Of a stretch of DNA of 64,000 bases, positions 35,494-46,617 are shown piece after piece (positions within the stretch are counted from its first letter, which is position 1; every line of letters starts with the position of its first letter). Location of the stretch: assembly GCA_023014335.1 (NCBI GenBank), contig JAECYW010000038.1, positions 185,009 to 249,008 of the forward strand. The letters run 5' to 3'. The notes under the pieces were generated by a model that did no database searches, was not told the DNA's origin, and saw only the letters and a list, made by a program, of their open reading frames with translations. A program made the translations under genes and the position numbers. The stretch comes from Galerina marginata (lineage: Eukaryota > Basidiomycota > Agaricomycetes > Agaricales > Galerinaceae).

Positions 35494-36954
35494 TCAGTCA
35501 TAGTATGCAGGCAAGGTTACCATTTTCTGCTCCGTCCACAAGTTAGCGTCAAACCAAAAAGGGCTGTGCGCTACAGTTTTTTCTGGCCTTTTTCCATTGC
35601 TCGGGATTAAGCACCGAGCCGTGAAATTTTTCCTTCTGGACAAGCCAGGTATAGTTTTTGGCGGACCATATACCCTTGGAGATGCAGTTGTATTTGAGAC
35701 TAATTGATTTGCTGTTGTAGAACGCCGATATGCCTGACCTCCCTGCGTCGCACGTTGCCAAAGATAAGGCTCCTCATCAAGCGCAGTTCGCCGAGCATTG
35801 ATCCAGGCTGGGAGAAGCAGAGGCTGAATGATCGCCGACGCAGAACGGTCGCTTAGTACAGTGATTGGCTCATTATGCGCATGTGCATGAGGAGGCTCTG
35901 GAGACGGAAGAAGAGCAGGAGGAGGTTGCGGTGGAGTGAGATATTCCAAAGTATCGTTATCATCATCAGTCCCATTGCCTCTGTCTTCATCATGCATAGC
36001 AGAGTCTTCGTCCGTGGACACGGTGAGATCGATGAAGCCAGACACAAGCGCGCTGCTTGATGAAGATCTTTGCCTTTGTATGAGGGACGGTGTCGGCACC
36101 AACGGCGCAGTCATTTTCACGGACGAGAGGGAGTCGATAAATGGATCGTCGATGACACGGATTCTTGTATCGTATTGTTTCGCAGAGTGCGTCTTCTTGC
36201 CTCGATGAATTATCTTGTTGGAAGACGTCGTAAAAGGCACGGGTAGAGCGCCTTGTCGGGCTTCTGAAGCAGCCGCAGAAAGAGCAGGGACAGAACTCTT
36301 CGTAAGTAGGCTTCTCTCGTTGGGTAACATTGATGTCGAAATGACTGGCAGTCGTGATGGTGAAGCAGACTCATGTTCAGGTTCCAAGGTTGGTGCTACA
36401 GGCTGGGTTACAGATGCCTTGGGAGGCACTGGTTTGCATGTCTGTTCACCACAGTTTGGTGTACCACCGGTTGATCCAAAATAACTATATCATCATCATC
36501 ATCGTCAATTACGATGATGGGGTCCTTCTGCGGAGGATGAACAATTCTTGATGACGATACTTGATGAGGACGTGACACGATGGCCTTTTTGGAAGAAATG
36601 TTGGTTGTATTGTCAATGCTAGATTTCCCTTCAGGTCCAATGACCTTTGCTTTCCCTTTTACACAAGCGCCGCATTTCCAGAGCAGCTTCACGTCATGAT
36701 TGCCCTTCTCATTTTCCGCATTAAAGAGCTTGATGATTCCAATCAGTTCATTGTCTGACACGGGCGGTTGGTGACATCCTGTAAAACAACAAGTCAGCGG
36801 GCTAAACGATGTAATGTTAGCGGCGACAAATTGAAGAAAAGTGCTGACGATGATGCCAGGCAACGGCACATTCGATACATTCAAGAAGGAAGTTAAAGGG
36901 TGTGCTGGCGGCTTGCCCGCAAGATATGCATGGCTTTGTCATTGTCTGCGACAT
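35494..36954 (-). CDS. PHD-finger-like zinc protein
   Basis: From ATG 36952-36954 the protein begins MSQTMTKPCISCGQAASTPF and continues FNFLLECIECAVAWHHRCHQPPV across an intron, later LLWKCGACVKG. Spaced Cys and His (C-x2-C, C-x2-C, H-x2-C, C-x2-C with a Trp before the last pair) form a C4HC3 PHD-type finger in the first 70 residues. A six-Asp run (DDDDDDIVIL) comes from a CAT/ATC-type microsatellite at 36488-36505. The last 311 codons (36429-35494) are Ser/Pro-rich and end in WFDANLWTEQKMVTLPAYYD. PHD fingers usually read histone tails, so a chromatin role is likely but not shown. The joint near 36430-36475 is uncertain; a 44-nt intron with donor GTTATT fits the phase. Confidence 0.55.
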
Positions 36955-37008
36955 TCTTGGTCAAAAGCAAGCGGCTGCAAATCTAAGTTTAGACGCCGGC
37001 GACACCGC

Positions 37009-37431
37009 TTAGCGGAAGTGAGGTTCGTTCCCTTTTGGGATCAGCAGTTGATCAGCAGGATTCCATGTGCGAATGGAGAGTCTAGGTAGGTTATAATATA
37101 TTGCGTTGATTTTGCGTGGAAAGACATAAGATTCCTCGATCACTGTGTACTGAGTCTGTAGGACCGACTCGGAGATCAGGTCAGCTGTTGAGGGCACATT
37201 CCACCACAAACTAGCAAATCGAAGAGAAGAAGGCGTATGGCGGCATCGGAGCCATTGTTGGTTATCGTCAAAGTCTCTACATGCATTTTCATGATTGCAG
37301 AGTTTGGGCAAGTCCCGTGGTTGCTCTACACCTTCGAATTTCCTCATCGACTTACATGACTTACATGCTGGGCCGCTGGCCAGGGAATCTCTCCAGCCTA
37401 ATATCTTTCCTGATCCTGAATTCACGATCAC
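37009..37431 (-). other. unassigned open frame of 140 codons
   Basis: A single open minus-strand frame (KSCKSMRKFEGVEQ..., RTWNPADQLLIPKGNEPHFR) upstream of the PHD gene. It has two GTAAGT-like sites inside that could be donors of a gene I could not resolve. No family is recognised. It may be chance, or a remnant or exon of an unresolved gene in 36955-37809. Confidence 0.2.
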
Positions 37432-37809
37432 GAGTCATTGGGTGCGAATTCCGTGAAGCCGCTAGTTGATGGCATCTACGGACATGGAGAAACCTGGGCA
37501 TAGCCATGACCTGTTGGCATGGTGCTTCGTGAATAGAATATTTCAGGAAGGCTCCTCAACTGCGTTCTGAACTGGGCTTGCATCGTTCGGGAGGTTCTTT
37601 GTTAACTGATGGACAAATGATTCCTGGATAGGACATGCGGGTCAGTGTCTTCCCAGAGTTATAAGTAGGGTGGTTATGCAGACAGGTATGTAAGTTCGAT
37701 TTCTGTTGAGTATGAAAGGTGGGGACGACTTTCTCACAAGCGCGAGGAACCATCACTAACCTAATACATAGTTCTGACCTTTTTTTTCACTTGTATTTGT
37801 GAACTTACC

Positions 37810-40800
37810 ATGTTGTGTCGTCTCGCGTCTCTCGTTCCCAATTACTGATATATCTTATATCTTCAGATGTACTTGCACAGGCCCTCCAGCTAGGTTCCTT
37901 ACGCGTCGAAAACAAGGTGGCACCTGTGGGTATAGATGTCAATCCACGTTTCTCCTGGACTATCACTTCAATTGCACCTTCGTCTGTCCGCGGTGTCGTT
38001 CAAACCTCATATCGTATCCGCCTTTCGACCGTGAAGTCGGGAAACAGCGACGTCTGGGATAGTGGTGTTGTTCAGTCAAACATCCCATATCTTCGAGAGT
38101 ATGCTGGCCCAGCCCTGACGTCGGATACACATTACTTTTGGAGCGTCAATGTGGTGACATCTGCCGGTTCAACCTCCGCTTCTTCGGAATTCACCACTGG
38201 CTTACTATCCTCCAGCGACTGGGGATCGAGCTTATGGATTGGCAAGCCCTTAATGCGGCCTGGCATCTCAAGTGCCTTAGCATCGACTTTCAATACAGGA
38301 TCTTGGATTTGGACGAATGAAACAGAATTCCCTAATGCACCAGCAGCTGATCGTGCATTTCGCAAAATCTACAACACTCCCACTGGCAAGGTCGCAGCCT
38401 CTGCAACTGTTGTTATCACCGCCGATGACCTCTTTACGCTGTACGTGAACGGTCAACCCACTGGCTCTTCCCCAAACGTCACCGATATCTGGAAGTCCGC
38501 CCAAGTTTTTAACATCAGTCTCAACTCAAGTTTGAACCTCTTCGCAGTGCTCGCTACCAACCGTCCTGCAATCGGTGGGGGGACGGTCCAGCAGGCCTTC
38601 TGGCTGCCATACAGGTCACCTTCGTTGATGGAACCTCGGCACTGATCTCAACTGACTCTAGCTGGTTGGCCTCGAAGACTATTCCCGCCAACTTTCAGTC
38701 TCCATCGTTCAATGACAGTCAGTGGCCTGCAGCCGTCATCGAGGCAAAATATGGGTCCGGTGGTTTGGGGCTCACAGGTTATTATTGCGCCACCCTCCGC
38801 CATCCCAACCCCCACTCTCAGCAAGTCGATTTGGATATGGCCAAATGTGGCCCCACTACCTGAGGCCCCTGCTGGGGCAGTCGCCTTCCGAAAACAATTC
38901 TTTACTCCCAGCGGTAAAACTCTCCAGTCGGCTACTGTTATCATTACCGTTGACAACCCAGTTCACGCTTTATATCAATGGCGACGTTGTGGGTTCATCA
39001 CCGGACGAAACAGATAGTTGGAATCCGCCCAACAGTTCACAGTCAGCCTTTCGGGCACATCGACTCTATTCGCAGTATACGCGGTCAATTTACCGGACGT
39101 AAATACAGGCGGAGCTTCTCCTGCTGGTTTATTGGCAGTCATTCAAATGCAGTACACAGATGGCACTGTCGACACTATCATATCAGACACCACATGGAAA
39201 TCCTCTACCACCGTTCCAAATGGCTTCCAACTTACATCTTTTAATGACTCCAGTTGGGGTTCCCCGTCCTCACTGGGGGCATATGCGTAGCTCCTTGGAA
39301 TACTGGGGTGTCTATCGCCGACCCCCTCGGAGAACATCCTGCCCCTCTTATGCGTAAAGAGTTTACTGTTGCAAAGCAGGTATCTTTTGCGCGCCTGTAT
39401 TACGCTGCTGGAGGTTATGCCAGTATATCCATCAATGGCAAACCTGCTTCAGATCATGTGCTTACACTGGCTTTACCAATTGGGTCCAGCAGGTCCAGTA
39501 CGTTGGTCTCGACGTCGCCTCTTCGCTCCAAGTTGGCACCAACGCAATTGGCATTGAACTGGGAAGAGGTCACTACGCTGTGACACAAGGGAGCGTGTGG
39601 AATTGGAATGGTGCACCTTGGCACGCGGAACCTAACGTACGAATCGTGCTGTCGATTGGGTACGCCGATGGCTCGAGCACGCGGGTTGTGTCTGATGCCT
39701 CTTGGCGGGTTACAGAAGGTCCAACTCGTCTGGACGATGTTTTCGGTGGGGAGAATTTTAATGGTGAATTCTTATAGTCACAAAACAACTCCACGTCCAG
39801 ATAAAAACTTACAACTCTTTACAGCAAAGTATATACAGAAGGGATATGATCTGGCCGGGTTCAACGATGCCACCTGGAATGCTGCTCAAATCGTCCCAGG
39901 GCCCGCTGGTGCTCTCCTCAATGCGCGCCAACCGCCAACCGCGCGTCTTGCAGACACTCACCCCAGTAAGGATCACTCAGCCTGTGACCGGTATCTGGGT
40001 TGTTGCATTTGAACGCGTCGTGTCCGGTTGGGCAAGGATTACCGCCACCGGTCCGGCGAATACTTTGATCACTATACATTTTGGCGAGAAGCTGAACGTA
40101 AGTAGTTATTAAAAGTGTTCTCTGATACGTTGCTGACTCCAATAAAAGAGTGACGGAACCGTGATCTACCAGGATATATTACATTATTTTGCAAATAATT
40201 TCCAGACAGGTACGTTTCATGTTGCTGGAGTAATCGCCTGGTCTGAATGTATGTTTTCAGACCGGTTTTGGCTGGCCGGCACGGGAGGACCAGAGATTTT
40301 TGAGCCCAAGTTCAGTTATAAGGGCTACCAATACGTCCAAATCGAGGGTTGGCCTGGATCATCGCCTCCCACTGCGGCCAATGTTCTTGGAATGGTTGTC
40401 CACGACGACCTGGCTCCTACTGGCGACTTTTCCTCGTCCAACGATCTCTTGAATGCAATGCACAAGGCTTCCGTGTTCACGATACTCAATAACTTGCACA
40501 GTATTCCCGAGGACTGCCCTACATTTGAGAAAAATGGATGGTCAGGCGACGCCATGCTAGGCCACAGTAAGTTCCTCCTATAGCCTTCCAGTTTTATGAC
40601 GTGAAATTCTTGTTTTAGGAAATGATCTTAGCGAACTTAGACGCCCAAGATTTGCTAGCCAAGTATACTCGCGACCTCGACGAAACTATCCCTGCCAATG
40701 GTCAAGGACCCCCAGCAGTTATTGCTCCTGACAGTGGATGGGGTGCTAACAATCATGCACCGACGTGGCAGTACGTAGTTTTACTACTGTTCCTCGTGGC

Positions 40801-42045
40801 ATCTATCTAACCATATTCAATGTAGTTCAGCGTTTATTTTCATCCCGTGGTGGCTATATCAGTATCGTGGCGATCAACGCGTCTTGTCAGACCACTACGC
40901 CCGATGAAAACCTATGTTCAATTCGAACTTGGTCGCTCGCCCAATAATATCGCGTCCACTGGCCTCGGAGACTGGGATACCCCAGAGACCAACCCTGATG
41001 GAGGTAACCCACCTGAAGATACCGTGTTTCGGCCACCGCATTCCTGTCAGTCCTTCGATGTCGTTTATCTTCCTTTTTCCACTGACTTTGTATCTATTAG
41101 CTATGGGATGCTTACTACCATGACCAGGTTGCCACAGTATTAGGGAATACCGCGGACGCGTCTACTTTTGCAAATCAGGCGGTTAATGTCAAGATGGCGT
41201 TCAATAACGCATTTTTGAATTCTACCACTGGATTCTACAATGGTGTTGGCGATCAGGGATACAGACAAGCACATAATCTACTCGCCCTTTCCTTCGGCCT
41301 GACCCCGAATAACAACACTGCACAGGTTGTGGCGGATAGTGTTGTTACTGATATCATCAACCGTGGCACTCATCTGAATACTGGAGCACTCGCTACCAAG
41401 GCCTTGCTACCCATGCTCTCCGAGCACGGACACGCTGATACAGCTTATGCTGTTTCTCAGCAAACGACTTTCCCAAGTTGGGGGTTCTGGTTGCTAACGG
41501 CGCAACCACAACGGTGAATGAACTTCCTTTGTTGTTTCGATAACTCTCCTGCTGACCTGTCGGTGTGATGACTAGTGGGAGCATTGGTCTCTAACAGCTC
41601 GTTCTCATGACCATGTGGGTTTTATTCCATTGCCGTGCAAAGCAGGTCACTGACAATATAGCCAGCAATTCCTTGGTACTTATCAAGACTGGCTGTATAA
41701 AATCTGGTTGGTATCAAGTTGTCTGCAACAGCTTTTCAGCAAGTCGAAATCGCTCCCTTGCACACTGCACAACTAACCTCAGCTCGTGCCTGGACAATTA
41801 CGCCGTTCGGGAACCTCAGTGTTGCCTGGAGTAACGACGCGGGTGGCTTCAATCTCAACGTAAACGTTCCTATCGGCGTGACTGCGACAGTGGCTATTCC
41901 AGCTCTTGCAGGTCAGAGCGTACTGGAAAGTGGGAAGCAGTTGCAGTCCAATGGCGCCATCAGGGTGGATGCCAACACGCCGTCCAAACGGGTCGTGGTT
42001 GTGGGCTCTGGTGCATACTCTTTCACCGTCACCAAGACCGGTTAA
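37810..42045 (+). pseudogene. GH78 alpha-L-rhamnosidase with many frame breaks
   Basis: Secreted fungal rhamnosidase, which would release terminal L-rhamnose from plant glycosides. Tandem N-terminal modules with GDVVGSSPDETDSW and LQVGTNAIGIELGRGHYA type sequences are followed by the catalytic (alpha/alpha)6 domain, with DCPTFEKNGWSGDAMLG and GLGDWDTPE, and the beta C-terminal domain ending TPSKRVVVVGSGAYSFTVTKTG. The sequence conservation is good but the frame breaks at least ten times: near 38577-38582 (G run), 38764, 38957, 39021, 39285, 39466, 39941, 40903, 41023, 41490 and 41697. The start is also broken: ATG 37810 reaches the leader QLLIYLISSDVLAQALQLG only if one base is added near 37813. 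Most breaks need one added base; some need one removed. Either consensus errors or a young pseudogene; see findings. Confidence 0.75.
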
Positions 42046-42933
42046 CTTTTGTTTGTGGATATATTTCTACCCTCGGTTCTTCCACTTCCCCTTGTATAAT
42101 GTATTTCATTCATGTTCGGCTCGACTAAATTATGTTTATATTTACTCTTTTCTCCATTCCCATTTTCAAAAGGCATGTGCATATGCGTGGACTATCTTCC
42201 AAGCTACCGTGGTCGGACAGGCTCCTTCTCCAGTGCCTCCCATCAATACTGCTTTTCTCTTGCAGCATGCAAGGCCTAGATGAACGTAGGCCGTCTCATA
42301 ACTTTACGGGTGGGAGGATTTCAATACGGGCAACCCCCACCAAAGGTGATTGGTGAAGGCAACCGACTTCTGACAAGGCAGTCGTGGATTTGGCATGGTT
42401 CTCATTGAATTCTTGATTGGATTGGGAATAGAAGGGGTGTCGTCGCTACTATCCGGAAATGAGAAGGGAATAAGACAGCTGGACCGCCGCAATTTGAACG
42501 CTCTTGGCTCGTCCGAGTCTTGAGAAATGGTGCCATGGGGTTGAAGCGATGACGGGATAAATGATGTCTATAATTACGGCCGCTCCGCGGTCAAACAAGC
42601 TACAAGACACGGACTCAAAATTGGGCGACAGGAGTGAGTCATTGAGCAAGGCTTTTTGTCAGTTCGTAAACAGGCAGAGATATTTACACCGTACAGTCGA
42701 GGAAGTTATTGAATTTGGCGCGCCTAGAGTTTGCCTGGAAGTATCACAGGTTACAGCATGGTAGAGGAACGTGTTGATGAAATGGTGGACCCGTGGTGCA
42801 ACGGCGTAGTTGATTGAATGATTCGGAGCATGGTGGTGTCATGAACGCATACGGTCACGTGCAATGTACGTCACCTCGTGTCTGCTAAGTACATAAAGTC
42901 GCCGGTCTGCAGGATGCTGCAACTCGTTTCCAC
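42046..42933. other. intergenic region
   Basis: 888 bases between two plus-strand genes. Open frames on either strand are short and show no family features. No RNA gene, repeat or TATA box was found. Confidence 0.4.
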
Positions 42934-43939
42934 CATGTCCGACTCTTGGAAAGATGGCATTCTCCTCAAAATAATCAACATTATCGTCTATTTTGTGTTC
43001 CTTGGCTCAAATATCTACACCGTAGCTTCTCCGTCGTCCATCTACTACTATGGAAAGGAAACCTATATCACTCCTGCTCCTTGGGCATTCCTCATCTGGT
43101 ACCTCCTTTCTTCTTCTTCCGCAGCACCGTCTAACCTTCTGCAGGTCCCTCATTCATATTCTTCTTCTAGGAACTGTTATCTACCAGTTCTTCCCTTCTG
43201 GAAAGAAGACCATTGTCGATGGGATTTCATGGCGTTTCCCCCTGCTTGGCATCCTCAATGCAATCTACGTCAACCTGTGGTCCACGCACCATTACATCAT
43301 CGGTACGCACCTGCTATAAAGTTATATTCCTTTTCTCACTCTTTTCCAGCCTTCATCTTCTCGCTCTTTGTCAGCTCCGCAGTGACCGTACGTATATTCC
43401 TTTTTTATTCTTATGGCCAGGGTCTTACCCCTGATCCAGCACATTTATTACATCGTCAAAAAACATCACACTGCCGAGTCGTACGGTGATGAGCTCTTCA
43501 TCCACCTTCCATTCTCTCTTTACCATGGTTGGACCACTGTTCTCGTCGTCGTGACCGCGTTCGACGCCTTCGGTGTAAGCAGCCTTAGTCACTCTGCTGG
43601 CATATGGACAAAAGTCTTCGTCTTCCTTGCTCTGTAAGTACGCCTGCCTCGTCTACAATCATCTCACTCACATTTCTTTCCAGCTTCTTCCTCGAAGGCA
43701 CTGCGGCAACTTATGCCTTCTCTACCCCTGAGGGTGATCTCCCAGCTTCCATTGCCATCGCTTGGTCCCTATGGGCCATCTTCGCCCATCAGACTTCCTC
43801 TGGATTCGTCCACTGGTCGTCTCTCGCCTTTGCCATCTTGGCTCTCGTTTGGGTCGTCAAAGGCGCCGCTGGGCTCTTCTTCCGCTCTCGTGGAAGGATA
43901 TCTCTCATGGACGAAGAGCGCGCTCCTCTCGTCGGTTGA
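42934..43939 (+). CDS. multi-pass membrane protein of unknown function
   Basis: Spliced product of about 265 residues starting [20 protein letters not shown]. Hydrophobic helices include [111 protein letters not shown] and [13 protein letters not shown], about seven to eight in all. The Pro-Trp-Ala-Phe-Leu-Ile-Trp box resembles TspO/MBR-type tryptophan-rich membrane proteins, but this is a weak likeness. The C-terminus is a short charged tail [11 protein letters not shown] facing the cytosol (inference). Introns have good GT-AG ends and keep the frame. No reaction or substrate can be named. Confidence 0.65.
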
Positions 43940-44510
43940 TCGTGTAGCTTGCCGTAAATTGCACCAATGACCCCAAATATCGCATTTGGCGCATGAGCAG
44001 TAGCCTACTTGTATAAATACATCTATGTCATGAACTTCACATCATCTTCTGCTTCGTAATCTGCATCGTCGTACTGTCATTTTGTATATCCGACTGTTTT
44101 CACTTTCTTGGACATGATACTGAATTGACTGCCTTCACAAATTTTGGCCTCCTGTGAGTTGCAGCCTGTTATTTCAAACTGACGACAATTTACAGTTTAT
44201 GACGAATGCTACGGTATATCGATAAATATATGTATAAGCTGCTAAATGTGGACTGTCGTTGAAGCTTGAATCTGCGTAGACTCGAGGCTGCTATTGACGT
44301 TTGCAGCCAACTATTTACGAGCCGTCTGAGATTCAAGTACTTAATCTGTTGCACAGAGGGTAAGGGGCAAGTTAAACGCGTGTTGAAAGTCGTGACTGGT
44401 ATCTGCGTTAAACCACGTGATGTGACGGCGCGGTCGTACTTCAGTCAAGCAACTTTGAACTGGTTACTGCAACGACGCGCTGAATCTTGCACCATCCACA
44501 CCTGACGACT
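43940..44510. other. intergenic region
   Basis: 571 bases between the membrane protein gene and the primase gene. AT-rich, with no recognisable gene, repeat or regulatory motif. Confidence 0.4.
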
Positions 44511-46056
44511 ATGTTATCAGACGAGAATCCAGAAAAGCCTTCGCCAGGTATGTTTCCTCCAATATATTACAACGCATTTCATTTCATCTTTTGCAGAGGT
44601 AATGCTCACCTACTATCGACGACTGTATCCATTCAAGTCCATATACAACTGGCTGAATCACGAACATGGGCCTACACATCTCTTTACCCAACGAGAGTTT
44701 GCTTTTACGCTCCCGGGAGATATATATCTTCGTTATAATTCCTTCAATACTGCCGACGAGCTGAAGAAGCAAGTTTGTCAACTCAACCCCACTCGTTTTG
44801 AAATCGGACCCGTTTACTCCGCACGAGTATGTGTTAAATGTCCCGTTGGCTCTGTTTCCTCGTTCCTTATTTTCCTCTTAGCCACGAGATAAGAAGACCC
44901 TGCGTTCTGGCACGTTGAATCCTATCCTTCGCGAACTCGTGTTTGATATCGATATGACCGACTACGACCCTATCAGGACGTGCTGCTCAAATGCCGATAT
45001 ATGCAAAAGGTGCTGGGGCTTCATAGCAGCAGCTGTTCGCGTGTTGGATTCGGCTTTGAGAGACGAGTTCGGTTATGAAAAGTTGTTGTGGGTTTATTCG
45101 GGTCGCCGGGGTATACATTTGTGGATCTCCGATAAAGAAGCCATGGAGCTTACAGATCAGCAAAGGAAATCATTGGTTGGCTGGCTGACAGTCGTACAAG
45201 GAGGAAAAGATAGCAGCAAAAAGCTCAACGTCCACAATGGTGGCAAACTACCACCTTCTTTGCAGTTCGTTTTCTCTCTCTCTCTCCACTTCATTGCACA
45301 TCATTTATTTCACACCAGAAATGCCATTGACTATCTGAAAACTATTTTTGGGGCTTTGATCCTCGATGATCAAGAGTGTTTTCAAACCGAGGAGGGTTAT
45401 GAGGAATTGTTAAAGACTATTCCAGATTCTCGTGTCGTTGATGCACTCCGCACCAAATGGGAAGACGATATGTCGCGCTCTTCTCAAGACAAATGGTTGG
45501 ATTTGCAGAAGAGTGCGGCAACACATCGGGTACAACATGTCCTCTTGCATACTGATACATTGCTCACAGGAATGCATTTGACAGAATCTTATGGGGACAT
45601 TGCAGGATATCATCCTGCAGTACACATATCCTCGTCTAGATGCCGAAGTTTCAAAGCACCGGAACCATCTGCTGAAAGCGCCTTTCTGCATTCACCCGTC
45701 TACTGGTCGCGTTTGCGTGCCTTTAGATCTCGATATGATCGAAAAATTTGACCCGAAAAGCGTTCCAACAGTTCAAGTCCTTACTGCAGGAATTGGATGC
45801 AATTGGGTATGTAGATGAGCAAAACAGGGAATTCCATTCTGGTACGCACTTCGTTTTGATCATAACCAGACGTCATCTAAATCTATTCAATGAAGATTGG
45901 GAGAAGACATCATTAAAACCATTTATCGATATCATGGACAAACATGCCTCAGGTCTGATGCAGGAAGTAAGGAAAGAGAAACTTAAATCAGGTTTGTTCC
46001 CTTTATGATTTTAAACCACATGCTGACATTTTGTTATTCAAGATACCACCTGGTGA
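44511..46056 (+). CDS. PRI1: DNA primase small (catalytic) subunit
   Basis: Makes RNA primers for DNA replication as part of the polymerase alpha-primase complex. N-terminal YYRRLYPFKSIYNWLNH and REFAFTLPGDIYLRYNSF are typical. The catalytic acids are in ELVFDIDMTDYDPIRTCC; the zinc cluster is CC-x5-C-x2-C around NADICKRCW; the primer-binding motif is WVYSGRRGIHLWISD. Later LQYTYPRLDAEVSKHRNHLLKAPFCIHPSTGRV and PLDLDMIEKFDPKSVPT are typical of eukaryotic small subunits. The stop at 46054-46056 needs a final intron, giving KSDTTW. Near 45771-45790 the frame must shift by one base to join VPTVQ with SLLQELDAIGYVDEQN. Confidence 0.87.
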
Positions 46057-46617
46057 CACACATATCCACTTGCTTCGCCATTTAGTGGAGACTTGCGTGG
46101 TATGCGGCTGGTCTTGAAAGCCAAGATGCGGGGATATTTCTAATTATCTGTGTAGTAGCTTCGCCCTCAGCTCAACCCCTTGTCCCTTTTTATGATTGCC
46201 CGCACTCGGATGCAGTCAAGATGATGTTTTTTTAACCAGTCTTTTAACTAGAGCTTTATATAACTCTGAGTTTACTAGCCGGCTAAAAGCCAGATGGGAT
46301 ACTCTTTTTCCCCGCAAAAGTTGTCAGGCGCTGAGCTTCTTTGAATTCCTTTCGAGTCAATTTGAAGTCAATTGAGCACTGGTCAGGTTGAAAGGTACAA
46401 AGCAAAGGTCGGTTTGATTAGCAAAGTAAAACATAACTTCGACTTCTACGTCATCTATAAAGGAATTCCCAAGTCTATGAAAGTTTCAATCCCTGAAGTT
46501 CCATCCCATAACAAAAGCCAGAAGGAATGTGGAAAAATAAAACCAATGTAGAGACAGATAAGAGATAAAAATTAAGCAAACCGAAACGGAGCATAGCCTA
46601 TATCGGAATTAGACAAT
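46057..46617. other. convergent 3' region
   Basis: 561 bases between the stops of the primase gene and the minus-strand unknown gene. AT-rich. No gene or RNA is visible. Confidence 0.4.

Noticed and set aside
37810..42045. Rhamnosidase as several independent small genes
   Set aside because: Consecutive frames continue one conserved GH78 protein in order, so they are parts of one interrupted gene.
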